Positions 46,059 through 56,324 of a DNA stretch of 64,000 nucleotides are shown here, piece after piece. The position numbers and the translations under genes are program-made. This DNA comes from Torymus aiolomorphi. Its lineage: Eukaryota; Arthropoda; Insecta; Hymenoptera; Torymidae. Under the pieces are notes generated by a model. The model searched no databases, had not been told where the DNA came from, and worked only from the letters and a program-made list of their open reading frames with translations. Where the stretch lies: assembly GCA_036365515.1 (NCBI GenBank), contig CM070873.1, forward strand, positions 265,928,575 through 265,992,574, read 5' to 3'. Numbering within the stretch: position 1 is the stretch's first letter; each line of letters begins with the position of its first letter.

Positions 46059-49000
46059 ATGGGCGCGCGTCGGGGATGTTACCTACGTAAGCGTGTATAT
46101 ATATCCCCCAACTTACGAAGAAACGAATTTCTTAGGCAGGTTGAACGCATGGAAGACGTATTGCGGAATATCTCTGGCCTTCTACTGGTTGCAGGAGATT
46201 TTAACGCAAGGGCTATAGAATGGGGTATGCCAGAGACGAACAGTAGGGGCAGGGATTTACTCGAGATGGCCGCTAGATTAGGATTGGAGGTTGCGAACGA
46301 GGGCACGGTCACTACTTATCGACGCCCTGGGGTCGGCGAATCCATACCAGACGTCACTTTTGCATCTGAGCAACTAGTACCGAGGATTAGTAACTGGCAG
46401 GTCTTAGAGGAAGAGTCAGGCAGTGATCACCAGTACATCACGTTTACGGTTTTAGATAGGGTAGGTGTACCCCAAGTGAGCAGACCATTACCGCGGTGGA
46501 ACGCCCATCGATTAAACGTGGATCGGCTAGTAGAAATGCTAAGTATACCACAAAGGTCCGACGAAAATGATTTGTCAGGCCGGAAGCGTGCGTAAGCCCA
46601 GGTGACCAGGGCAATGTCAGCTATAGTAAGAGCATGTGATGCCTTTATGCCGCGAAGCAGAAATGGAAACCGCCGCCAACCAGCGTACTGGTGGACAGAG
46701 GAGATCGCGGAGTTACGTAGGGTATGCTTGAGGCTTCGTAGACGGGCACAGCGCGCACGGGAACGACGCGGGGCCACTGTTTTTAACGCTGAATTTAAAC
46801 AGGCACAAAAAAGGCTAAGGCTCGCGATTAAATCCAGTAAGCGACGATGTTGGAAAGAGGTGTGCGACGAAGTTAACTCCGACCCGTGGGGACTAGGCTA
46901 CAAAATCGTAACTCGTAGAATAGGGGCAATGAAGCCACCGGAGATAAAGGAAGCGCGGTTGATAAGTGAGATAGTTGACGGGCTTTTCCCTGCGAGCATC
47001 CGCCGAGGGAAGAGACTCTGTATGAGGACGTGCGACAGGAGGATATACCCTCGTTTACCAAGCCTGAGCTACGGGTAGCGATTAGATCTCTTAAGGACGT
47101 TCTCCGAGTCGAAACAGCAATCTTAGTTTTTATATTTTTAAATAATGTTTTATTAATTTGATAATCCAAGAGTAAGTACATGTAACAAATATATACTTGA
47201 AAGAACATAAGACAATTTTTTTCAGACAAATTCAGGCAATAGTCACTATGCTATTGTTACAATTAAAGACAGAAACTTCAATAAGTTCTTTAAATTTTTT
47301 ATTTTTTATCCGATCTTAACGAAATAAAGCTTATTTTGTTCGTTAAGAAATTTCAGGGGGAGTATCGATGGGAAAATTTATGATACGAGTTTCCAGTACG
47401 GCGCAATATCAATTTGTTTAAGAAAGTTTTGATGGAAACTTGACTTGCTTTTCTTAAATAAATTGATATTGCGCTTTACTGGTAATTCGTATCATAAATT
47501 TTCCCATCGATACTCGCCCTGAAATTTCTTAACGAACAAAATAAGCTCTATTTCGTTAAAATCGGATAAAAAATAAAAAAATTTAAAGAACTTATTGAAG
47601 TTTTTGTCTTTAATTGTATAACAATACCATAGTGACTATTGCCTGAATTTGTCTAAAAAAAATTGTCTTATGTTCTTTCAAGTATATATTTGTTACATGT
47701 ACTTACACTTGGATTATCAAATTAATAAAACATTATATAAAAATATAAAAACTAAAATTGCTGTTTCGACCCGGAGAACGTCCTTAAGAGCGGCAAGGCG
47801 CTAGGCCCCGATGGGATTCCAGTGGAGGTTTTAAAGGCCATCGCCTCGCGATGCCCGGAAACCTTACTGGATACCTACAACGTATGTCTCAGGGAAGGTG
47901 TTTTCAGCAGTCGTTGGAAAAGGGTGAAGCTTGTCCTTATCTGCAAGGGGAAGGGAGACATGACATCCCCGTCCGTGTATCGGCCGCTTAGCCTATTAGA
48001 CACGATCGGCAAGGGTATGGAGGCGCTATTAAGGAGCAGAATCCAGATCGCGATACAATAGTCAGGGGGTTTATCTGAAAACCAGCATGGATTTAGAAAG
48101 GGTTTTTCGACGATAGGCGCGATACGATTGGTTACCGCGGCGGTGGGGTGATCAAGGGAACGATGTCACGGAGCGCGACCACTGGTGTTGTTAGCAACGC
48201 TGGACGTTAAAAACGCTTTCAATTCGGGACGCTGGACAGACCTACTCGCAGCGCTGAGGGGCTTCGGGGTCCCACCCTACATACCACGCGTAGCAGAGGA
48301 CTACTTCCGGGATTGCGAACTCATTATCGAGACGAGCGAAGGGACGGTGGTTAGGGAAATTACGGCAGGCGTTACACAGGGATCACTGTTGGGCCCCGAT
48401 TTTTGGATCGCGTCGTACGACGGTTTGCTGCGCCTGGACATGCCCAACGGGGCATTTCTCGTAGGATATGCGGACGACGTCGCGGTGGTGGTAGAAGCAC
48501 GGAACGCGGACTTGGCACAACTTATCTTGTGCCAGGTAATGAAACGAGTAACTAGGTGGATGACGGAGCACAGGCTCAGTCTCGCGCTGGCGAAAACCGA
48601 GGTAGTACTATTGACACGTAAAGAGATCCCTACGATACTACCGGTATACGTAGGATCCGAGTTAGTAACTACGAGGCCGACTGCGAAGTATCTAGGTGTC
48701 ACCCTGGATTCAAAGCTTTGCTTTTGGCCCCACGTCAGGGAAGTAACGGCAAAGGCAGAAGCACGTATAGCGGCGCTAAGTAAGTTAATGCGTAACGTTG
48801 GAGGCCCGCGGACATCCAAGAGAAGACTTCTCATGGCGACGACCAACTCTATACTCCTCTATGGAGCGGACATTTGGGCTGATGCCATGGAAGTTATCAA
48901 GTACAGGAAGAGAATGGTGGCGGTGCAGCGGCGAGGTGCGCTGAGAGTTGCATGCGCGTATCGGACGGTGTCGTTAGAGGCTGTGGCGGTGGTAGCTGGT

Positions 49001-49513
49001 ATGATTCCGATCAACCTGCTCGCATGGGAACGGAAGCAGATCTACGATAGGAGCGCAGAAGTAGGACGGGCAGACGCGGAGAGCGAAGCCCGCCGCCAGA
49101 CGCTACAAACTTGGTATGAGAGGTGGAGGGCGGGGACGAAGGGTAGATGGACCTACCTATTGATTCAAGACATAACGAGGTGGCTGGGACGGAAGTACGG
49201 AGAGGTTAACTTTTACCTTACGCAGTTCCTGACAGGACACGGAAACTTTCGATATTACCTATTTAAATTAGGTAAAATAAATACGCCGAAATGTAAATAC
49301 TGCGGGCACGAGAGGGATGACGCGGAACACACCTTTTTCGCATGTAATAGGTGGGCCGCGGAAAAACAGCGATTGGAGGTGATGGTAGGGCGACTTTCGC
49401 CCGACGTGGTGATCGAATGCATGCTTTTAGGGAAAGCTCGATGGGACGCGATAAATACCTTCATCGAAGGGGTACTGCTCGCGAAAAAACGAGACGGATG
49501 CTTAATAGATTAG
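46059..49513 (+). pseudogene. R1-clade non-LTR retrotransposon pol, broken
   Basis: Order of domains: C-terminal part of an APE-type endonuclease (VAGDFNARAIEWG, then SGSDHQYITF) at 46059-46595; linker; RT from about 47790 (GKALGPDGIPVEVLK), YRPLSLLDTIGK, NQHGFRKGFSTIGAI, ITAGVTQGSLLGP and the catalytic GYADDVAVV (YADD at 48467-48478). A C-terminal zinc motif follows, CKYCGHERDDAEHTFFAC (C-x2-C-x8-H-x4-C). These are features of R1-clade elements, which nick DNA and prime reverse transcription at the target. Lesions: frameshifts near 46590, 46985 and 48150, a TAG at 48059-48061, and a 689-bp insertion at 47095-47783. The last 442 codons (48185-49513) are open. The 5' end and ORF1 are missing. 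Confidence 0.9.
47095..47783. mobile_element. TTAA-flanked palindromic MITE in the R1 pol
   Basis: TTAA duplicates at 47091-47094 and 47784-47787. Removing the element and one TTAA restores the frame RSLKSGKALGPDG across the junction. Arms start GGACGTTCTCCGAGTCGAAA and pair for about 310 bp. piggyBac-type target use. Sequence unrelated to the TTAA palindrome at 16807-17479 apart from the target. Confidence 0.92.
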
Positions 49514-49649
49514 ATAGGGCATCGTAGAAAGAAAGAACGTAGGAAGGACGGATGACGCCCCCGAGGGCGGTAGGGCTACGGCCCGACCTGAAGTAACGCG
49601 AAAACGATTCCGGGTCGAGGCTGCCGTAGGGATAGGTTTTAGGTGTTTA
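49514..49649 (+). other. Probable 3' UTR of the R1-clade element
   Basis: GC-rich tail after the pol stop, containing the hairpin ccctacggcag.. region. It ends at a TA repeat. Confidence 0.5.
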
Positions 49650-49673
49650 ATATATATATATATATATATATGT

Positions 49674-49712
<39 letters not shown>
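49650..49712. repeat. (TA)n microsatellite
   Basis: Interrupted by tgtaga and tgtatatg. Confidence 0.95.
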
Positions 49713-49717
<5 letters not shown>

Positions 49718-50952
49718 GTATACAATATTGGTCGATCAAACGCTTGAAGCCCACGAAAATTACCTCCCCTTATACTATTTATTTATTCGCGTTGCCTTGA
49801 ATTTAACCTAAATTATTATATTTACCTTGCGTTTTAACCGGGGATACCAATATTATCCACACATACATATACTTCCACAGTCTACGTTACCATCAACATA
49901 TATTTTAATTCTGTAACAATGAATAATTATGCCTTTAATTGTATAGCGATTTTTCCTTTCCTATGGCTCTGAGTGAGAAAAGCAACGTGTTAGCTTGGCT
50001 CGTCTGCGCTGGAAGATGGGGCCTGGGGGCTGTCGATCTCGCACAGATACTCTGTACTATTTGTTGCTCGTAATCCTTAATACAATTCACACAACTCGCT
50101 TGACTCGCACTTATTATAATCGGAAGATAAATACACTTTATTAATTCAATTATTTTTCACTTATTTTTCTTATCCTTATCAATCAACTCAAAATGTTCTT
50201 TTATATTGTCGCTAGGTTTTGTTATAAAACTATTTGTATTTCTTTTTAATTCTATTAATAATATTAACAGTGATGCTAACCCCGGGTATTTCTTTATCAA
50301 CCTTTTATAACTTTTATTATTCCTTTTATTAACGCAGCTAGACTTCACTCAAGGTTTATTTGTCTGGGTATATATATGTTTTCGTAATAGTATAGCACTC
50401 ACACCTTTAAGATTCTTTAAAAATAAAATGTTTTTCTTGATTTCCGTAATATTTTAGTATTAACACTCTTTAATTGTTTTCGATTAACCATATATTATTT
50501 TTGTTTTCATACAAAATGAATGCGGGAACTCGTTGCTTCTATTTCGGCCGAGATTCAAAAACGCACTGCCCATTCGTCCGTCGGAGTGCCCACGCGACCT
50601 GTTCATAATTTTCCTCCCACTCTCTCTTTCGCAATTTTCGCTCTCTCTCACACTCGCATACAAGTAGGCATCGGCAGCCGCGCCGTGCCCGAGAGATGCT
50701 GCCCCACAGCGTCGCTAGGCTAAGCGAGCCTGCGGCGACGGCCTGTTGCTGCGCAGTCAGCACCTCGAGCACGCCGTCGCTGCCTTCCCCCCTTAATCGC
50801 GCGACGGAAAAGGGTGTCGGATTTCTCCGACTCAACGATACGAATACTGCGTTCTTCTGAACTATGAATTTACTATATTACTAACTTAATGTAAAAAAAG
50901 AAACGAAGAGATTCGACGCCCTTTCACATTGGTGTCACGTAACACAGGGGAT
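49713..50952 (-). mobile_element. Possible solo LTR against the satellite
   Basis: On the minus strand it would start TGTTACGTGACACC at 50952, next to the first satellite monomer. It has a GC-rich U3-like part (about 50840-50520) and a possible AATAAA near 50140. The other end and a target duplication were not found, so this stays tentative. No ORF here is convincing. Confidence 0.3.
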
Positions 50953-51843
50953 CCGAGTTCTGCACGAATGCGGGAGCGCGTCAAACATGTATATATGACA
51001 AAATAAATATTTTAATAATTATTAACCCCAAGCAGGCGGGGGATGCGAGTACTACGCGTATACAGGAGCTCGTCAGATGTGTATACATGGCAAAATAATT
51101 GTTTAAATAATTATTTTGCCATGTATGCACGTCTGACGCGCTCCCGTATACACGTGGAACTCGTATCCCCCACCTACTTGGGGTTAAGAATAATTTAAAT
51201 AATTATTTTGCCATGTATACACGTATGACGCGCTCCCGTATAACCGTAGAACGCGTAGCCCCCGCCTACTTGGGGTTAAGTATTATTTAAATAATTATTT
51301 TGCCATTTATACACATCTGACGCACTCCCGTATACGCGTAGAACTCGCATCCCCCGCCTACTTGGGGTTAAGAATTATTTAAATAATTATTTTGCCATGT
51401 ATGCACGTCTGACGCGCTCCCGTATACGCGTAGAACTCGCATCACCCGCCTACTTAGGGTTAAGAATTATTTAAATAATTATTTGGCGATGTATGCCCTT
51501 CTGGCATGCTCCCGTAAACGCGTAGAACTCGCATCCGCCGCCTACTTGGGGTTAAGAATTATTTAAATAATTATTTTGTCATGTATACACGACTGACGCG
51601 CTTCCATATACGCGTGGAACTCGTATCCCCCACCTACTTGGGGTTAAGAATAATTTAAATAATTATTTTGCCATGTATACACGTATGACACGCTCCCGTA
51701 TAAGCGTAGAACGCGTAGCCCCGCCTACTTGGGGTTAAGAATTATTTAAATAATTATTTTGCCATGTATACACATCTGACGCGCTTCCGTATACGCGTGG
51801 AACTCGTATCCCCCACCTACTTGGGGTTAAGAATAATTTAAAT
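50953..51843. repeat. 92-bp satellite, first array with a head-to-head inversion
   Basis: The first two monomers (50953 to about 51108) are inverted relative to the eight that follow. The turn at about 51080-51130 makes a palindrome around ttgtttaaataatta. Monomers are 80-95 percent alike. The array was continuous with 56325-64000 before the LTR element inserted. Confidence 0.95.
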
Positions 51844-52862
51844 TGTAACAGGATGGCTGCTGGGGAAAAATCCCGAAAAGCCACAGGCCAGCGATGCCCT
51901 AGAACACGGTGTCGCGGGTGTCAAACTAAAATGACTTCCCCGGGGATCTGCTTCTGTAATCCTGAAAACAACGTGAAGATCGCACACGAACTTCGCTTTC
52001 CAACTAAATGGATCGCTGAGTAAAATACGCGCGCTCAAAGAGTAAAGCGCGCGGCCGCTAAGTTCAGCTATGAAAACGACCGGCGGAGTCGTTTTCCCGC
52101 GGAGGCGGCGGTATTCGGGAGAAGGTTAGGTTAAGGTCGATAAATGAAGAATAGCCTCAATTACTTCACAGAACAATAACAAGGTCTATTCTTAAATTAT
52201 TACAACATAAACGCGTCGCGTTGCGCGCCGACAAGAAGACGTGATCCGCTGACGGCGCGAGCGGATCAATGTATTTATTCTCGCTGGGCCGGTGAACGCA
52301 ACACCGGCCGCTCGTCGCAGCGAGCCGAAAATACAAATAAAACGCTGCGCGGAAAATACTCGAAGAGTCTTACCGGGAGGGGAGTGCACTCCCCTCGTCG
52401 CTCGCTCACGAATCCGCTCCTGCGTCAGGCCTTATCCTCCGGTCGACTTCGGAGTTTTCAGGCCGAGTCCTAACGTGGAGCGTTCACCTACAGACGCTTC
52501 GGACCCCAGGAGTGGCTCGGATTGCTCACGTGCGCTGCTCTTCGTGGTCGGTACGTGTACGGGCGCTGCTCTGCACCGGTGAGGACGCACGATACCGTTT
52601 TCTTCGCGGACGATCAAATTAACTCGCGTACGCGCGGTTTGACAGCCCGAGAGAATCTGATTCAAAAAGAATCGGGCGCGACTTAGCAACGGTCAAAGTC
52701 GCGCCTGCTCCGCGCGTAGCTAACGCGAATACATCGTCCGAGCGATGTCAATACTCGCTCGAGATATACGAATTCGCGGGAACGAGAGCCTAACGGGTTC
52801 GATAGAATACGGAGGACCGAGATACTTATCTTCTCCGTATTTTATCTTGGAACCTCGTTATA
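51844..52862 (-). mobile_element. 3' LTR (1019 bp)
   Basis: Text starts TGTAACAGGATGG and ends CGTTATA. About 52360-52862 is almost identical to the other LTR. About 52197-52360 differs by roughly 10 percent. The last 350 bp of U5 (51844-52196) have no counterpart there, but do match the solo LTR at 24126-24491. Confidence 0.9.
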
Positions 52863-52877
52863 CCCCTCTCCCAGACG
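52863..52877 (-). promoter_or_regulatory. Polypurine tract
   Basis: Minus-strand CGTCTGGGAGAGGGG lies directly against the 3' LTR start. It primes plus-strand DNA synthesis in LTR elements. Confidence 0.75.
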
Positions 52878-52930
52878 TTGCGTAGCGGAAGAGAAGCAAC
52901 TCGATACTGAGGCTCTCGTTCGATTCGAGT

Positions 52931-54865
52931 TTATGTCGTCATCAGCGGCAGAGACGACAGTTCCGGATACGCGCGGATCAGCTCGTGTACTAAACGGCTG
53001 ATCAAACGATCCACATCGAGGGATCGTCCCGCGCACGCACACGGTGGGTTGCTCATCACCGTAATTCCGCTGAATTCCAACGGCGGTCGGGACCAGTCCC
53101 ATGACGATTGATGGACCGGAGACGGTTGGCACTTCTGGCGCTGGGACTCCGGTCGACAACTGCCGTCATTCCTCCTAGGTTGACTTGGCAGGTCGTCTTG
53201 CCTTCTTCTTGTCTCACTCTTCGGGCCCTTTTTCCGCTCCGGGCAGGCCCAGTGAAGATGCGTTGGTGACTTACACGTCCAACACAATTTTCTGGTTGGA
53301 CTCGGTGGTGGAGAGTTATATACTCTGAGCGCGTTCCTCGATCTTGACGAGCGGTATACTCTACTATCCAACTCCTGCTGGATATACCGCCGTTTGGAAC
53401 GTCGAGATGCTACCGTCGTCCAAGGATTCGAACCTGTCCCTTGGTTCGAACCCAGTCTGCTCGAGGGTTTTATGCCTTTATCTCTTTCAGATAACTTTGG
53501 AGATCGTTGCGTGGCCGCTGCATACGCCTCTTTTTTTCCTGTAGAGCTAGACTGTTGAGGACTTCGGGACGACTTCTTGCTGTCTTTAGTCCCTAGGTCC
53601 GATCGAGGTTGCTTGGCATGGCGCTTAGTTGCACCTGCGACTCGTTTCTTGTTAGGCACAGCGGAATTGTGAAGCGACATTTGCGCGCGTAGCTGGCGCA
53701 GCTCGTCGTGCAGTCGCCTTACCTCTTCGCTTAGGCGCCTAACTTTCTCCTCCTCCAATTTACGCGTCTGATTACATTCGCATTCGCAATGACGCTCGCC
53801 TTCTGCTTGCGTCGATACGTCGCAAAATTGCGAAGTAATCAGCGTTCTGTCCACCGGCTGTGTCGTCACCAGACTATTAATCTCTTCCTCGTTGCTCCTT
53901 GGAAGGCTTGTCTGCTCTTCGTCTTCAGGAGTCTGGGAATGAGTAATACAGCCGTCCGATGCCGATATATTCCATAAACGGGCCATATCGGACGCTTCGG
54001 ACCGGGGGAAGCTTGGAAAATCTCCCTTCCCCCAGGCTGCATTTGCTCCGTCGTCGTGAGCTTGGGAGTATTCAGCACAGCCGTTCGGTGCCCTCAGGCG
54101 GTCTGTATACGCCAAGCGACGTGAAGTGTCAGACTTCTCGAACAGGGGGAAGCTTGGAGAATCTCCCCTCCCCCAGGCTGTGCTTACTCCGACGTCGATT
54201 TCGTGGATGGAAGCTGAAGATGATGGCGATGGTGCGGTTGCTGCACAGCTGTCCGAAATCCATGTGCGGTCTGCATTCCCCGAGTGACTCGCGTTCTCGG
54301 ATTCTTCGGGCTGGAAGGAGATCGGGGAATCTCCCCTCCCCCAAGCTGTGCTGCACCTTAGGTGCACCTGGACTTCACCCGGTCCTCCCGCTGGAGATAA
54401 AGTGCTCCGTGGTGACGTAAGAGCCTCGTGTCTTACGTCGGGAGGACTGCCTGCTCTTTGGTTCCTCTGCAAGACATGTGTCCTTATGGAACTCAGCAAG
54501 TTGTTGTCGACTGCTTTGTTCGACGCCAATTGCTGAAACAGGCTGTGGGTTGAGGGATCGGTAATTCGGTTCACTTCTGGAGCGCCGCTTGTATTGAGGG
54601 TCGTCGTGTTGACGAACTTATTCCTGCAATCGAGCCTCCTTGTGAACTGCTCGTAATCACTTCCACTTATTTCTTGTGTGAAGTGGGCTGGGTTGTAACT
54701 TCCCATTAGCCATTGAGCGATTCGCTTAGAATCCCCCTCGAGATGTCCGGTGCTTCTTAAATCTAGAGCTATATTTGCTTCTATTACAGCTTCAAAGCTC
54801 AGCTCTAGATTTTTGCGCCAATGCTCCATCTTATCGGCTAGTTCTTCTGGGGTCGATGATTCCAT
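52931..54865 (-). CDS. Gag-like protein with coiled coil and CCHC knuckle
   Basis: 644 codons, starting MESSTPEELADKMEHWRK, fully open. Residues 1-100 are helical and probably the assembly part. About 175-330 holds three diverged repeats, each opening with AWGRGDSP or AWGKGDFP and spaced 50-60 residues. A charged coiled coil (KLEEEKVRRLSEEVRRLHDE) lies near 370-400. Then comes a basic Ser/Arg region and a single zinc knuckle CWTCKSPTHLHWACPE (C-x2-C-x4-H-x4-C). The tail runs about 100 residues past the knuckle. It likely packages the element RNA for use by a partner's RT. The intact long frame argues for recent activity or selection. The clade is unknown to me. Confidence 0.8.
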   Translation of the reverse strand: MESSTPEELADKMEHWRKNLELSFEAVIEANIALDLRSTGHLEGDSKRIAQWLMGSYNPAHFTQEISGSDYEQFTRRLDCRNKFVNTTTLNTSGAPEVNRITDPSTHSLFQQLASNKAVDNNLLSSIRTHVLQRNQRAGSPPDVRHEALTSPRSTLSPAGGPGEVQVHLRCSTAWGRGDSPISFQPEESENASHSGNADRTWISDSCAATAPSPSSSASIHEIDVGVSTAWGRGDSPSFPLFEKSDTSRRLAYTDRLRAPNGCAEYSQAHDDGANAAWGKGDFPSFPRSEASDMARLWNISASDGCITHSQTPEDEEQTSLPRSNEEEINSLVTTQPVDRTLITSQFCDVSTQAEGERHCECECNQTRKLEEEKVRRLSEEVRRLHDELRQLRAQMSLHNSAVPNKKRVAGATKRHAKQPRSDLGTKDSKKSSRSPQQSSSTGKKEAYAAATQRSPKLSERDKGIKPSSRLGSNQGTGSNPWTTVASRRSKRRYIQQELDSRVYRSSRSRNALRVYNSPPPSPTRKLCWTCKSPTHLHWACPERKKGPKSETRRRQDDLPSQPRRNDGSCRPESQRQKCQPSPVHQSSWDWSRPPLEFSGITVMSNPPCACAGRSLDVDRLISRLVHELIRAYPELSSLPLMTT

Positions 54866-55615
54866 CTTGCGAAGCTAGACCGATTATATAAAAAATTTGG
54901 TGACGAATTGTGTGTGTATGCGCAACTAACTGCTGAGATTCTCTCTCTAATTGGCCGTCTGTTACGCAAATTACAATGTTAGAATTCTAACTACCACACA
55001 CAATTGTCCCAAGCTGCTCGAGAATGACGTATCTCGATGCAGCTAGCTAGAGAGAGCGTGGCTATTCCAAAAAAAAATTCGCGACGATAACGATTTAAAT
55101 AATTCCCGCAACCAAAAAAAAAGGATGAAAGTATTCTCACTTCCGACCGGCTGCACGCACAGGCATGGTCAAACCAAAAAAAAATCGCGTGAAAATCGCT
55201 TTAAATTTCGCGTCAAAAAAAGGAATTTAATTCTCGCCACATATGACGACGAAAACAACGATAATCGTCGTTTAAATGCTCTCGCCCTGGCTTTACAGCA
55301 GTTTAAAAGGCTCGGGCTCAGTATACACAATACTACCCGAGCATAAACATAAACACCTACAAAAACAAGCAATCTGCTGTTTTGTGTTTATGTTTCTATG
55401 CGCGCCGCGAGTCTTCTTGTCTGTTTGTTTACGCCCGGCACCTCGACTTGGCGAGTTTAAATCACTGCGCCTATCAGCTGTAACGGCTTATGGCCACTGG
55501 CCGTCTGCTGATTAGTCCGGTGCAGTGATTTGCGCGCGGGCGAATTTAAACGAAACGCGATTTGAATAGGCCGGTTTCGAATGTACCGGCCTCTAACCTT
55601 CTCCTTAAACCCAAC
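54866..55615 (-). other. 5' leader of the gag-only element
   Basis: Untranslated region between PBS and Gag start, with several A-runs in text orientation (U-rich RNA). It may hold packaging signals. No ORF is supported. Confidence 0.5.
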
Positions 55616-55630
55616 ACGTTAGGGCGCCAT
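55616..55630 (-). promoter_or_regulatory. tRNA primer-binding site
   Basis: Minus-strand TGGCGCCCTAACGTG follows the 5' LTR end one base after CCGTTACA. TGGCGCC-type sites are common primer-binding sites. Which tRNA is not resolved. Confidence 0.75.
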
Positions 55631-55631
55631 T

Positions 55632-56324
55632 GTAACGGATGAGTGAAAAAAAAAGACTTTACAGAAAAATAACTCGACGCGTTGCGCACCGACAAGAAGA
55701 CGGGATCCGCCGCTCGGCGCGGGCGGATCAAGGTATCTATTTTCGCTGGGCCGGTGAACGCACCACCGGCCACACGCCGCTGCGAGCCGAAAATACAAAT
55801 AAAACGCTGCGCGGAAAATACTCGAAGAGTCTTACCGGGAGGGGAGTGCACTCCCCTCGTCGCTCGCTCACGAATCCGCTCCTGCGTCAGGCCTTATCCT
55901 CCGGTCGACTTCGGAGTTTTCAGGCCGAGTCCTAACGTGGAGCGTTCACCTACAGACGCTTCGGACCCCAGGAGTGGCTCGGATTGCTCACGTGCGCTGC
56001 TCTTCGTGGTCGGTACGTGTGCGGGCGCTGCTCTGCACCGGTGAGGACGCACGATACCGTTTTCTTCGCGGACGATCAAATTAACTCGCGTACGCGCGGT
56101 TTGACAGCCCGAGAGAATCTGATTCAAAAAGAATCGGGCGCGACTTAGCAACGGTCAAAGTCGCGCCTGCCCCGCGCGTAGCTAACGCGAATACATCGTC
56201 CGAGCGATGTCAATACTCGCTCGAGATATACGAATTCGCGGGAACGAGAGCCTAACGGGTTCGATAGAATACGGAGGACCGAGATACATATCTTCTCCGT
56301 ATTTTATCTTGGAACCTCGTTATA
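55632..56324 (-). mobile_element. 5' LTR (693 bp, shortened U5)
   Basis: Same ends as the 3' LTR, but the U5 part is replaced by a short A-rich stretch after TGTAACGG. Carries AATAAA-type signal in minus orientation near 55800. Confidence 0.88.

Larger units (their letters stand above)
51844..56324 (-). mobile_element. Gag-only LTR retrotransposon, 4.48 kb, complete
   Basis: Flanked by AAAT duplicates (51840-51843 and 56325-56328) within a satellite monomer. In minus orientation: 5' LTR 56324-55632, PBS at 55630-55616, leader, Gag 54865-52931, PPT at about 52877-52863, 3' LTR 52862-51844. No protease, RT or integrase. It must rely on another element for replication. The 4-bp duplication fits gypsy-like integrases. 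Confidence 0.92.

Noticed and set aside
52292..52689. ORFs on both strands within the LTR, repeated at 55682-56151
   Set aside because: They occur in both LTR copies as GC-rich chance frames and one is antisense to the element.
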